A stretch of 64,000 nucleotides of DNA from Haematobacter missouriensis. Lineage in GTDB: Bacteria > Pseudomonadota > Alphaproteobacteria > Rhodobacterales > Rhodobacteraceae. This document shows, piece after piece, positions 1 to 8,267 of the stretch. The stretch covers positions 62,001 to 126,000 of the forward strand of contig NZ_JFGS01000002.1 in assembly GCF_000740775.1 (NCBI RefSeq), in the 5' to 3' direction. The first letter of the stretch is position 1. Every line of letters begins with the position of its first letter. The translations under genes and the position numbers were made by a program. Below the pieces are notes generated by a model. That model was not told the origin of the DNA, made no database searches, and worked only from the letters and a program-made list of their open reading frames with translations.

Positions 1-561
1 CTGCTTGGGACGGTCGGCCTGCTCATGTTTCAGGAAAGCCTTCGCGCGCTGCGACGGCAGCGGATGCAAGGCCCGGTCCGCATCCGGCGGAGCCAGCATC
101 TTTGGGTCCACCGATTGCCCTTCAAGATGAAGTTCCGGGCGTCCGGCCTTTATATCTCCGTCATCCCACCGATGCTGGTGGGGTGTCTTGTGGGGATCAT
201 GGCGGCCATCATGGGCGTGGGTGGCGGTTTCCTGATGGTGCCCGCGATGATCTATCTGCTCGGCATGCCCACCAAGGTCGTGGTAGGCACGTCGCTTTTC
301 CAGATCATCTTCGTCACCGGTTTCACGACGCTCATGCAGGCGTGGACCAACCATGCTGTGGATCTCATCCTCGGCACTCTGCTGATCATCGGCGGCGTGA
401 TCGGGGCGCAGATCGGCACGCGTCTCGGTGCCAGACTCCGGGCGGAGCAGCTCCGGGTGTTGCTGGCGATTCTCGTGCTGCTCGTATGCGGGAGGCTGGC
501 CTATGATCTCGTCGTGACGCCGCCGGAGCTTTTCTCCATCGCGCGGGGGGGCGGGTTCTGA
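1..561 (+). CDS. TauE/SafE-family membrane permease, 5'-truncated by window edge
   Basis: The frame is open from base 1, so only the C-terminal half or so is present (186 codons). It carries the second TauE/SafE repeat: a hydrophobic stretch with the glycine-rich GVGGGFLMVP motif followed by GMPTKVVVGTS, then two more membrane segments. The family exports or imports sulfite, sulfonates or related anions; the substrate here is unknown. The stop overlaps the ATG of the next gene by one base, so the two are translationally coupled. An internal ATG at 25 exists but is not a natural start, because coding sequence clearly runs in from upstream. Confidence 0.85.
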   Translation: MLGTVGLLMFQESLRALRRQRMQGPVRIRRSQHLWVHRLPFKMKFRASGLYISVIPPMLVGCLVGIMAAIMGVGGGFLMVPAMIYLLGMPTKVVVGTSLFQIIFVTGFTTLMQAWTNHAVDLILGTLLIIGGVIGAQIGTRLGARLRAEQLRVLLAILVLLVCGRLAYDLVVTPPELFSIARGGGF

Positions 562-1343
562 TGCGCTTTTTCCCGCTGTTTCTCCTCCTCCTCACTCTCC
601 TGCCGTTCACCGCAGACACGCAGACCCGCCCGACGGGTGAAAGGATCGTCGCAGGCTTCAGCCACGACTTCATCGACATCAGTGCGCGTTTCGACGGGTC
701 GGAGATCCTCGTCTTCGGCGCCGTCCGGCGGGAGCAACCGATTCCAGAGGACAACCCCCTGGGTATCATCGTCACCGTCGAGGGACCGCCGGAGACGCTG
801 ACCGTCCGGAAGAAGAGCCACGAGTTCGGCATCTGGATGAACACGCAGAATGTTCGCATCCGCTCTACGCCGAGCTTCTATGCCGTCAACACATCCTGGC
901 CCGTTTCCTTCATGCTGACGCCGGAGCAGGACCGGCAATATGGTATCACCCTGCCTCGGCTCATCTATATCGCCGGGCGGGACGTATCGGAGGAGGAGGA
1001 ACCGGCCTTCGTCGATGCGCTGATCCGAATTCGCCGGGAATCGGGAACATATCAGGTCAACGAGCGCGCTGTTTCGCTGGAGGAATCCACGCTGTTCCAG
1101 ACGCGGGTGGAGCTGCCCTCCACGCTGGTGGAGGGAACTTACATCACCCGCATCTATCTCACACGAGAGGGGCAGGTGATCGACCGGTATGAAAGCCACC
1201 TGCCCGTGTACAAGGTGGGAGTGGAGCGGTGGGTGCATCTCCTGGCGGTGGAGCAGCCGCTGGCGACGGGGATTCTCGCCCTTCTGGTGGCGGTCGTGGC
1301 AGGGTGGGGCGCCTCGGCGCTGTTCCGGTCGCTCCGCCTCTGA
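561..1343 (+). CDS. TIGR02186 family protein (Alph_Pro_TM), membrane-anchored periplasmic protein
   Basis: 260 residues: an N-terminal hydrophobic signal (residues 1-19, leucine-rich), a large periplasmic region and one C-terminal membrane segment (about residues 231-252) ending in a short basic tail. Sequence features such as FSHDFIDISARFDGSEILVFGA and the later FYAVNTSWP are typical of the alphaproteobacterial TIGR02186 family, which is nearly always found next to a TauE/SafE permease, as here (one-base overlap). It is probably an accessory subunit of that permease. Biochemical function is unknown; the assignment to the family is firm, the role is inference from context. Confidence 0.85.
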   Translation: MRFFPLFLLLLTLLPFTADTQTRPTGERIVAGFSHDFIDISARFDGSEILVFGAVRREQPIPEDNPLGIIVTVEGPPETLTVRKKSHEFGIWMNTQNVRIRSTPSFYAVNTSWPVSFMLTPEQDRQYGITLPRLIYIAGRDVSEEEEPAFVDALIRIRRESGTYQVNERAVSLEESTLFQTRVELPSTLVEGTYITRIYLTREGQVIDRYESHLPVYKVGVERWVHLLAVEQPLATGILALLVAVVAGWGASALFRSLRL

Positions 1344-1347
1344 CCCG

Positions 1348-1584
1348 TCAGAACGCCTTGAACGTCATGGTCGTCAGGCTGCGCTGGATATCGGCAATGT
1401 CGAAAAGGTTCTCGGCCAGCCAGCGACCGGTATCCTCTTCTTCGGGGATGTAGATCTTGGCGAGGAGGTCCCATTCACCGGAGGTGGAGTAGAGTTCGGA
1501 GACCACCTCCCGGTCATAGATCGCATCGGCAACCTCATAGGTCTTGCCGGGAGTGCAGCGAAGCTGAACAAAGATGCAGCGCAT
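1348..1584 (-). CDS. Lrp/AsnC ligand-binding (RAM) domain protein without DNA-binding domain
   Basis: 78 residues covering a stand-alone Lrp/AsnC C-terminal effector domain (alpha-beta sandwich): it starts MRCIFVQLRCTPG, followed by VADAIYDREVVSELYSTSGEWDLLAKIY, which is the usual core of this fold. No helix-turn-helix is present. I chose the ATG at 1584 because an AAGGAA ribosome site lies just upstream and the length then fits the family. A start at 1620, overlapping the helicase stop, is also open and would add 12 unusual residues. It probably oligomerises and binds small ligands such as amino acids; target unknown. It converges on the TIGR02186 gene four bases away. Confidence 0.8.
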   Translation of the reverse strand: MRCIFVQLRCTPGKTYEVADAIYDREVVSELYSTSGEWDLLAKIYIPEEEDTGRWLAENLFDIADIQRSLTTMTFKAF

Positions 1585-1616
1585 GGCATTTCCTTTCCAA
1601 TCATCCCGAACGGGAG

Positions 1617-3146
1617 TCATTCTTCCGCTTCAGCGGCGAGTTCCAGCGTGGCCCGTGCGCCGGACAGATCGGCGACACCCAGCGCGGCCGTGGGTCGTGC
1701 CAGCCGGTTGCGCACCACCCAGAGCAGCCGTTTCTCCGCCCGCGTGATAGCCACATAGGCAAGCCGCTTCCACAGAGGAAGCCCCGCCTCCATCCGCCCC
1801 GTCTGCGCCGCGGCCCAGAGATCGGGGGCAAAGACCTGCACGGCCTCCCACTGCGAGCCTTGCGCCTTGTGGATCGTTACCGCCGCGCCGTGCAGAAATG
1901 TTGCGCCCATGCGAGCGGCAAAGGGGATGAAAGGCTCCTCCTCATCCGGCTTCTCTATCTTGACAATGGAGGCGGCGGAGACCTGCGGATCCTCCGCCCC
2001 CAGCACATGCAGGCGCGAGAAGCCCGGCTTGCGCCCCTCACCAAGGTAGATGACTTGCGCGCCCTTGATGAGCCCGCGCGCCTCAAGGTCGATCCGCTTC
2101 TTGCGATGCTTCAGCGGCAATTCGACCCCGTCGCAGATCAGCGGCTCACCGGGCAGCAGTGCATCCTCCGGCGCGCCGAACGCCGCCCGGAACGCCTGGA
2201 TGAGCCGGATACGCGTCACATTCCGCCAGACCAGCACCGGGGAGCGCGCCATCAGATCGGACTCCACCCGCTGGCTCACCACCACGCGGGGGTCGCGCCG
2301 GGCCGCGTCCTCCACCATCGCCTCGAACCGCTCGAAGGTCAGCGCCGGATCGGCCAGCGCATGGGCCAGATCGAGGATCGGGTTATCCTCTGCCTGCCGG
2401 TGGATACGGGAAAGGTGCAGGACCCGCTTCTCTCCCAACCCCTCGAAGGCCATCTCTCCCGACTGCCCCACCGGCGCCAGCTGCGCCGGATCGCCAAAGA
2501 GCACAAGCGTCGGAAAGATTTCCTGCAAATCCTCGAACTGGCGGGCATCGAGCATGGAGGCTTCGTCCACGAAACCGATGTCCAGCGGATCCTCCCGCCG
2601 CTTCCAGCCCCGAATGAAGTCGGACCCGCGCAGCCCGGCGGTGGCAAGCGCGCCGGGGATCGATTTCATCTGTTCGTAGAACGCCTTCGCACGGTCCAGC
2701 GCGACCTCTGCCATGCCCTCCACCACCGGGCGCTCTCCGCCGTTGGCGAGCCATTCGGCCAGCCGCTCATATTGCGGATCATAGACAGGCGTATAGAGGA
2801 TACGGTGGATCGTCGTCGCCGGCACCCCGCGGGAGCGAAGCACGCTCGCCGCCTTGTTGGTGGGGGCGAGCACTGCCAGCGTCCGCCGCTCCTTCCGCCG
2901 CCGTCCTTCCCAGTCACCGGAGACAATCTCGACCCCGGCATCTTCCAGCGCCTTCGTCAGGCTGGCGAGCAGCATCGTCTTTCCCGAACCCGCCTTGCCG
3001 GTGACCGCAAGAACCGAAGGCCCTCCTTCCCCCGCAGGCTGAAGGGTGCCATCGACAAGATCCACCCCGGCTCCGGCCAGCATTTCGGCAAGGCGATCCC
3101 AGGCCTCGGCCTGATCGGGAGAGAGGGGAAGTATATCGGCAGCCAT
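1617..3146 (-). CDS. RecD-like ATP-dependent DNA helicase (superfamily 1B, UvrD C2 domain)
   Basis: 509 residues. Walker A is TGKAGSGKT near residue 50, motif Ia lies around LAPTNKAA, the Walker B equivalent is FVDEASML, and motif III is LFGDPAQL with the catalytic glutamine. The C-terminal UvrD-like domain contains the KAQGSQW and YVAITRAEKRL motifs. This is the short alphaproteobacterial RecD-like type, not the RecBCD subunit, and it lacks a long N-terminal domain. It probably unwinds or remodels DNA 5' to 3' during repair or replication. Its stop overlaps the alternative start of the downstream Lrp-like gene, suggesting one transcript. Confidence 0.88.
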   Translation of the reverse strand: MAADILPLSPDQAEAWDRLAEMLAGAGVDLVDGTLQPAGEGGPSVLAVTGKAGSGKTMLLASLTKALEDAGVEIVSGDWEGRRRKERRTLAVLAPTNKAASVLRSRGVPATTIHRILYTPVYDPQYERLAEWLANGGERPVVEGMAEVALDRAKAFYEQMKSIPGALATAGLRGSDFIRGWKRREDPLDIGFVDEASMLDARQFEDLQEIFPTLVLFGDPAQLAPVGQSGEMAFEGLGEKRVLHLSRIHRQAEDNPILDLAHALADPALTFERFEAMVEDAARRDPRVVVSQRVESDLMARSPVLVWRNVTRIRLIQAFRAAFGAPEDALLPGEPLICDGVELPLKHRKKRIDLEARGLIKGAQVIYLGEGRKPGFSRLHVLGAEDPQVSAASIVKIEKPDEEEPFIPFAARMGATFLHGAAVTIHKAQGSQWEAVQVFAPDLWAAAQTGRMEAGLPLWKRLAYVAITRAEKRLLWVVRNRLARPTAALGVADLSGARATLELAAEAEE

Positions 3147-3187
3147 GGCGCGACCCTATCCCGACAGCCGGGCGCGCGCCAGCCGGA

Positions 3188-3358
3188 TCAGCCGGGCTGT
3201 GGGGGAGGATGCGAAGCATCCTGGGGAGCGGCATCGATTTCTCGCCGCGCCACCTCCTCTGCGATCACTATCTGATCGGAGAGAAGCGGCAGACCGTTCA
3301 GTTCTGAAAAGCGGCGCAAATCCGCGAGGACATCAAAAATCCAGTCATGCCGCGTCAC
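3188..3358 (-). CDS. Small conserved-looking protein, function unknown (56 aa)
   Basis: A short GTG-started frame on the minus strand, 41 bases upstream of the helicase. A GGAGAG ribosome site lies about seven bases before the start. The N-terminal part, beginning [16 protein letters not shown], reads as an amphipathic helical protein and the tail is proline-rich. The composition looks like a genuine protein rather than a shadow, and no competing gene covers this stretch. From memory, similar WIFDVL-type small proteins occur next to this helicase in Rhodobacterales; that needs a database check. It is probably co-transcribed with the helicase. Function unknown. Confidence 0.55.
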   Translation of the reverse strand: MTRHDWIFDVLADLRRFSELNGLPLLSDQIVIAEEVARREIDAAPQDASHPPPQPG

Positions 3359-3484
3359 AAATGCTCTCCATTATCGAAACATCTTGAGGGTAGCATGTCT
3401 TTCGCCCGCAACCGTGCGCAAATCAGCAGCATTGGGGAGACGCTCAAGCTTGCCGCGGCAGCCCGCGAAGCCTATCTTCTCGAC

Positions 3485-4489
3485 ATGACAGCGCCGTTGA
3501 TCGATCCATTTGCCCGCGCAATACGTTACCTCAGGGTATCGGTGACAGACCGTTGTGATTTCCGCTGCGTTTACTGCATGGCCGAAAACATGACCTTTCT
3601 GCCGAAGGCGGAACTTCTGACACTGGAGGAGCTGGACAGGATCTGTTCGGGCTTCGTCGCGCTCGGGGTCGAGAAGCTCCGGATCACCGGGGGTGAGCCG
3701 CTTGTCCGGCGGGGGATCATGACCTTTTTCCGGGCGATGGGGCGCCATCTGGAAAGCGGCGCACTTAAGGAACTTACGCTGACGACCAACGGCTCCCAAC
3801 TCGCGCGTCATGCTGCGGAGCTGGTGGATTGCGGTGTCAGGCGGGTGAACGTCTCTCTCGACACGCTGGACGCGGGCCGCTTTGCGGAGATCACCCGCTG
3901 GGGGCGGCTCTCACAGGTTCTGGAGGGGTTGGAAGCGGCAAAAGCTGCGGGTCTGCGCGTCAAGATCAATACCGTGGCGCTGAAGGGCGTCAACGAGGAT
4001 GAGCTTGAGACGCTCGTGCAATGGTGTGCTGCCGAAGGTCATGACCTGACCTTCATCGAAGTCATGCCGATGGGCGATATCGGCAATGAAAACCGGCTGG
4101 ACCAGTTCTGGTCGCTTCGCGATCTGCGGGCGCGCCTCGCGCAGAGCTGGACATTGACCGACCTTACGGAGCGGACGGGCGGCCCGGCCCGCTATGTGCG
4201 GCTTGAGGAAACCGGCCAGAAGATTGGCTTCATCACGCCGCTGTCGCATAACTTCTGCGAAAGCTGCAACCGTGTCCGCCTTACCTGCACAGGGGAGCTT
4301 TTCATGTGCCTGGGGCAGGAGGACAAGGCGGACCTGCGCGCGCCACTGCGCGAAGGCGCAGGCGATGCAGCGCTGGAAGCCGCTATCCGCGCCGCCATCG
4401 CGCGGAAGCCCAAAGGTCATGATTTCGACTATTCACGCCAGACAGTGGCAGGACTCATGTCCCGGCACATGAGCCATACCGGCGGCTAG
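3485..4489 (+). CDS. moaA: GTP 3',8-cyclase MoaA (molybdenum cofactor biosynthesis)
   Basis: 334 residues. This radical-SAM enzyme converts GTP to 3',8-cyclo-7,8-dihydro-GTP, the first step of molybdopterin synthesis. The N-terminal cluster motif is CDFRCVYC, followed by the SAM-binding ITGGEPLVR stretch. A second 4Fe-4S site is formed by [11 protein letters not shown] with a further Cys in FMCLG. The protein ends in the functionally important double glycine (SHTGG). The frame is open back to 3347, but the ATG at 3485 gives the family length and the conserved N-terminus; no strong ribosome site is seen. No other moa gene is nearby. It converges with the receiver-like gene six bases away. Confidence 0.93.
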   Translation: MTAPLIDPFARAIRYLRVSVTDRCDFRCVYCMAENMTFLPKAELLTLEELDRICSGFVALGVEKLRITGGEPLVRRGIMTFFRAMGRHLESGALKELTLTTNGSQLARHAAELVDCGVRRVNVSLDTLDAGRFAEITRWGRLSQVLEGLEAAKAAGLRVKINTVALKGVNEDELETLVQWCAAEGHDLTFIEVMPMGDIGNENRLDQFWSLRDLRARLAQSWTLTDLTERTGGPARYVRLEETGQKIGFITPLSHNFCESCNRVRLTCTGELFMCLGQEDKADLRAPLREGAGDAALEAAIRAAIARKPKGHDFDYSRQTVAGLMSRHMSHTGG

Positions 4490-4494
4490 GGTCG

Positions 4495-4929
4495 TCAGTT
4501 CACCTGACCGGAAAGACGCGCCAAGAGGTTGTCCACCATGTCACCGGTGAAGGGCTCCCTGAGCAGCAGCCATCCCTCCGACAATGCCTCTTCTTCCGCT
4601 AGCGAACCGCTGACGATAATGACTTGCCCTCCCCGGTCTTTCACGGACCGGTGGAGACCGGAGTCGAGGATCGCCTGCTTTCGCATCGACAGGAACGCCG
4701 CTGTAACATCCGACATCTCTGCCATGGCATGATGAGCGATGTCGGGAAGGGGAAATACCTGTACATCACACTCCCCCGCCGATCCGCGGATCGCTTCCAC
4801 AATGTCGGTCGCGATAAGCGGCAGGGGTTCGACCACAATGAACCGCGCAAATTCGGGTCGCCGTATTACGGAAAATCCAGATCCTTCCGTCAAGGCTCCC
4901 TCCATATGTTCGCATGTCGCATCATGCAT
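4495..4929 (-). CDS. Degenerate (pseudo-)receiver domain protein
   Basis: About 144 residues with a CheY-like layout: FIVVEPLPLIATDIVEAI for strand 1 and helix 1, then alternating strands, ending with GQVIIVSGS and LLREPFTGDMVDNLL for strands 4-5 and helix 5. The usual phosphoacceptor Asp at the end of strand 3 is Ser (VTAAFLSM, residue 81), and the conserved Lys before Pro is Glu (REPF), so phosphorylation is unlikely. The exact start is uncertain: ATGs at 4968, 4938, 4929 and 4905 are all in frame, and 4929 has a GATGGA-type site upstream. Divergent from the Crp/Fnr gene, sharing a short promoter region, which suggests a functional link. Confidence 0.7.
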   Translation of the reverse strand: MHDATCEHMEGALTEGSGFSVIRRPEFARFIVVEPLPLIATDIVEAIRGSAGECDVQVFPLPDIAHHAMAEMSDVTAAFLSMRKQAILDSGLHRSVKDRGGQVIIVSGSLAEEEALSEGWLLLREPFTGDMVDNLLARLSGQVN

Positions 4930-4987
4930 TTGGAACATTCCATCGCCGCCGTCATTAAACCACGACATATCAAAAGGAGCGACCGGC

Positions 4988-5716
4988 ATGACGGTATCGT
5001 GTACTGCCTGCCCTCTTCGTTGCCGCCCCGCCTTCCTTCCCATGACATCCGAAGAGCTCCGTTTCATGGAGCGTTTCAAGCGCGGTGAAATGATCGCATC
5101 ACCCGGCACTCCCCTATTCAGCGAAGGGGAACAAAGCCGAAACATGTATACGGTCTTCTCCGGAATGGGTTTGAAATACAAGAGCTTGGAGGATGGCCGC
5201 CGCCAAGTGGTGAACTTCGTGTTTCCTGGAGATTTTATCGGGCTGCAAAACGCGATCAGCGCCGGAATGCAGTTCGGGATAGAGGCCACCACTTCCATGA
5301 CGCTATGCGTATTTGACCGGTCACGATTGGGGGATTTGTTCACGACCCAGCCCACACGCGCTTATTCGCTGACATGGATCAGCGCGGCGGAGGAGTATTT
5401 TCTAGGTGACGCATTGGCGACAATCGGCCAGCGGGACGCGCGGGAGAGGCTGGCCTGGGCCATGGCGCGCATCTTCGGGCGACTGACCGCGCTTGGTCTG
5501 GCAGAGGGGCAGACAGTGCCGTTCCCCTACCGGCAGCAGGATCTTGCAGATGCGGTGGGGCTGTCGCTCGTCCATACCAACAAGATGCTGGCACGCCTAA
5601 GACTCGACGGGCTGGCCGATTGGGCGGGCGGGCGGCTCACCGTGCCGGATGTCCAGCGGCTGGCGGCGGCGGCGATGATGGATGAACTCATCCCGCCGCC
5701 GCGCCCGATCTTCTGA
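4988..5716 (+). CDS. Crp/Fnr-family transcriptional regulator with N-terminal cysteine motif
   Basis: 242 residues: a cyclic-nucleotide-binding-type beta-roll (about residues 30-145, including GTPLFSEGEQS and FPGDFIGLQ), a long dimerisation helix and a C-terminal winged helix (QQDLADAVGLSLVHTNKML). The N-terminus has SCTACPLRC, a cysteine cluster that could hold an iron-sulfur cluster as in Fnr, though the spacing is not the classical one. The ATG at 4988 has a perfect AAGGAG eight bases upstream, ruling out the longer open frame from 4739. Neighbouring moaA suggests, but does not prove, a role in oxygen or anaerobic respiration control. Confidence 0.9.
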   Translation: MTVSCTACPLRCRPAFLPMTSEELRFMERFKRGEMIASPGTPLFSEGEQSRNMYTVFSGMGLKYKSLEDGRRQVVNFVFPGDFIGLQNAISAGMQFGIEATTSMTLCVFDRSRLGDLFTTQPTRAYSLTWISAAEEYFLGDALATIGQRDARERLAWAMARIFGRLTALGLAEGQTVPFPYRQQDLADAVGLSLVHTNKMLARLRLDGLADWAGGRLTVPDVQRLAAAAMMDELIPPPRPIF

Positions 5717-5722
5717 CCGCCC

Positions 5723-6886
5723 TCAAGCGGCGCGGAGACGCTGCTCCACCAATTCCGCCCAGAACGACGCACCCGCCGGGATCGCCTCATCGTTGAAGTT
5801 ATAGGCGGGGTGATGGACATCCGCACTGTCGCCATTGCCGATCTGGATATAGGCGCCGGGCACGACCTCCAGCACGTAGGAGAAATCCTCCCCTCCCATC
5901 AGCGGCTCGGCGTTGGTATCCACGTCGCCCGCCACAGTGCGGGCCGCTTCGGCGGCGTAGCCGGTCTCTGTCTCCCAGTTGACCGTCGCGGGGTAACCGG
6001 GACGCCAGTCTATTTCGGCGTTGCCGCCGAAGGCTCCGGCGATCTGCGGCACCAGTGCCTTCAGCCGCTCCTCGCCCAGCGTGCGCAGTTCCTTTTCGAA
6101 GGTTCGGACGGTGCCGCGCAGGGTCACCCGCTCGGGGATGACGTTGAAGGCTTCCGTCTCGGTGCGGAAACTGGTTACGGACACGACGATCGACTTGACC
6201 GGATCGGCATTCCGCGAGGCGATAGATTGCAGGGCGATGACGATATGGCTCGCGATCAGCGTGGTGTCGATCGCGGCATGGGGCTTCGCGGCGTGGCCGC
6301 CCTTGCCGGTCACTGTGATCTCGAACTCATCCGTCGCAGCATAGAAGGGGCCGGGCCGGATGGAGAACTTGCCCACCTCAAGCCCCGGAGAATTGTGCAT
6401 GCCATAGGCTTCGGTGATGCCGAATCGCTCGATCATACCATCGTCCACCATGGCCTTGCCGCCTGCCCCGCCTTCCTCCGCGGGCTGGAAGATCAGCGCG
6501 ACCGTGCCGTTGAAGTTCCGCGTCTCCGCCAGATACTTCGCCGCGCCCAGCAGCATGGCCGTATGCCCGTCATGCCCGCAGGCGTGCATCTTGCCCGGCG
6601 TGCGGGAGGCATAGGGAAGCCCCGTGGCCTCATAGATCGGCAGCGCATCCATATCGGCGCGCAAGCCGATCACCCGGTCCGATCCGCTCCGCCCCCGGAT
6701 GATGCCGACGACGCCGGTGCGGCCGATCCCCTCCACCACCTCGTCGCAGCCGAACTCCCGCAGCTTTTCCGCCACGATGCCTGCCGTGCGGTGGACATCA
6801 TACATCAACTCGGGGTTTTCGTGGAAATCGCGGCGCCATGCGGCGATCTCCTCCTGTAATTCCGCCAGACGATTCTTGATCGGCAT
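5723..6886 (-). CDS. M20-family amidohydrolase (hippurate hydrolase / N-acyl-amino-acid hydrolase type)
   Basis: 387 residues. Metal-binding motifs of peptidase family M20D are present: GLRADMDALP, HACGHDGHTAMLLGAA and FQPAEEGGAGG, with the late histidine in LMGGEDFSY. The dimerisation (lid) domain lies between residues 185 and 295 or so. The family removes acyl groups from N-acyl amino acids or hydrolyses amides such as hippurate; the substrate here is not determinable. The start at 6886 has AGGAG eight bases upstream. It is the last gene of a minus-strand operon with a flavin oxidoreductase (13-base gap), an ArgE-like hydrolase and a peptide ABC ATPase. Confidence 0.88.
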   Translation of the reverse strand: MPIKNRLAELQEEIAAWRRDFHENPELMYDVHRTAGIVAEKLREFGCDEVVEGIGRTGVVGIIRGRSGSDRVIGLRADMDALPIYEATGLPYASRTPGKMHACGHDGHTAMLLGAAKYLAETRNFNGTVALIFQPAEEGGAGGKAMVDDGMIERFGITEAYGMHNSPGLEVGKFSIRPGPFYAATDEFEITVTGKGGHAAKPHAAIDTTLIASHIVIALQSIASRNADPVKSIVVSVTSFRTETEAFNVIPERVTLRGTVRTFEKELRTLGEERLKALVPQIAGAFGGNAEIDWRPGYPATVNWETETGYAAEAARTVAGDVDTNAEPLMGGEDFSYVLEVVPGAYIQIGNGDSADVHHPAYNFNDEAIPAGASFWAELVEQRLRAA

Positions 6887-6899
6887 GTCTTGTCTCCTG

Positions 6900-8258
6900 T
6901 CAGACGCCGGGGCCGAGTTCGAGTTTCGACCCATCGGTAAATCGGGACCAGCGAAAGCGGGTCATGTCGTGGCCTGCCGGGCGGCCCGTCACCATGTCGG
7001 CGACGATCCTGCCCATGGCGGGGCCGATGCCGAAGCCATGCCCGCTCATCCCCGTCGCCAATGTCAGCCCCGGCAGGGCGGGTATGTGGTCCACCACGGG
7101 CACGGCATCCGGCATGGCGTCGATCATGCCCGCCCATGCACGGGCGATGCGCACGGTGCCGAGCTGCGGGAACGCGCGCTGGAACCGTGACCGGAACTGC
7201 TCGACGATCCGCTGGTTCGGCTGCGGGTCCAGCACACGCATCCTCTCGAAGGGCGTAACTCCGTCGGGCTTCCAGCGGCGCGGAGTGCTCCATGCGTCGG
7301 GATAGCCTTCCGGGGCCTTCCAGACGAAATGGTTGGAGGCGAAGTCGTCGAACAGTGCGGGCAGATACCTGCGGAAGTGGCGGAATGCGTCCGGCCCGAT
7401 CAGCACCTCGTGGAAGCCGCGGGGAGCGAGCGTGTAACCGCCGTCCTGTCGCCGCCGGAAGGCGTGATCGGTAGCATAGACATTCCCGCCGAACACCTCC
7501 GGCAACGGCTCCGTTGCAGCGACGGTGGAGCGGACGGAAAGCTGCGGGATCATGACGCCATGGTTGCGCAGGAAAAGTGAGGACCACGCTCCGCCGGCCA
7601 GCACCACCCTGTCGCAGGCCACGCGCCCCTGCTCCGTCACCACCCCCGAGATCCGTCCCGCCGCGATATCGAGCGCGCGGACAGCGCAGTTCTCCAGCAC
7701 GGCGACGCCCCTGCGCTGCACGGCGCGCGCCAGCGCCGGCACCGCGACCCACGGCTCCGCGCGCCCATCGGACGCCGTCCATAGCCCGCCGACCGCCTCC
7801 TGTCCGGCCATCGGCACCATGGCGGAGACTTCCGCCGGAGTCAGCACACGGGTGTCGAGCTGATGCGGCACGGCATTCCGTTCGCGCCAGTCCTCATAAT
7901 AGGCGAGTTTCTGCGCGTCCCCGGCGATGTAGAGCACCCCCTCGCGCCGGAAGCCCAGGTCTTCGCCCGCGGCCTCCGCCAGCCCCTCCCAGATGCGGCT
8001 CGCCTCCATCATGATCGGAAGTTCCGCATGGTCGCGGCCCTGCTGGCGCACCCAGCCCCAGTTGCGGGAGGATTGCTCCCCCGCGATCCGGCCCTTCTCG
8101 CAAAGCACGACCTTCTCGCCGCGCTCCGCGAGATACCATGCCGTCATCACACCGATGATGCCGCCACCGATCACCACGACATCTGCCTGCGCGGGAAGCG
8201 GGTCGGTGAACTGCACGGGTGTTGTCGCGGTGATGCCCGCCCGAACCGTGAATGCCAT
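6900..8258 (-). CDS. FAD-dependent oxidoreductase, D-amino-acid oxidase/dehydrogenase (DAO) family
   Basis: 452 residues. The dinucleotide-binding motif VVVIGGGIIG is at residues 27-36, followed by ERGEKVVLCEKG (the acidic end of strand 2 that binds the FAD ribose). The SSRNWGWVRQQGRD segment is characteristic of a DAO subfamily that often sits beside amino-acid or opine transport genes. The C-terminus has the second FAD contact, GMSGHGFGIGPAMG. It probably oxidises a secondary or D-amino acid, feeding electrons to oxygen or quinone. An AGGGGAAA ribosome site precedes the ATG. In the operon it lies between two M20 hydrolases, suggesting it acts on the released amino acid. Confidence 0.87.
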   Translation of the reverse strand: MAFTVRAGITATTPVQFTDPLPAQADVVVIGGGIIGVMTAWYLAERGEKVVLCEKGRIAGEQSSRNWGWVRQQGRDHAELPIMMEASRIWEGLAEAAGEDLGFRREGVLYIAGDAQKLAYYEDWRERNAVPHQLDTRVLTPAEVSAMVPMAGQEAVGGLWTASDGRAEPWVAVPALARAVQRRGVAVLENCAVRALDIAAGRISGVVTEQGRVACDRVVLAGGAWSSLFLRNHGVMIPQLSVRSTVAATEPLPEVFGGNVYATDHAFRRRQDGGYTLAPRGFHEVLIGPDAFRHFRRYLPALFDDFASNHFVWKAPEGYPDAWSTPRRWKPDGVTPFERMRVLDPQPNQRIVEQFRSRFQRAFPQLGTVRIARAWAGMIDAMPDAVPVVDHIPALPGLTLATGMSGHGFGIGPAMGRIVADMVTGRPAGHDMTRFRWSRFTDGSKLELGPGV

Positions 8259-8267
8259 GCTTTCCCC

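Noticed and set aside
1860-3275. A plus-strand open frame of 471 codons
   Set aside because: Antisense to the RecD-like helicase, with no ribosome site and shadow-type composition.
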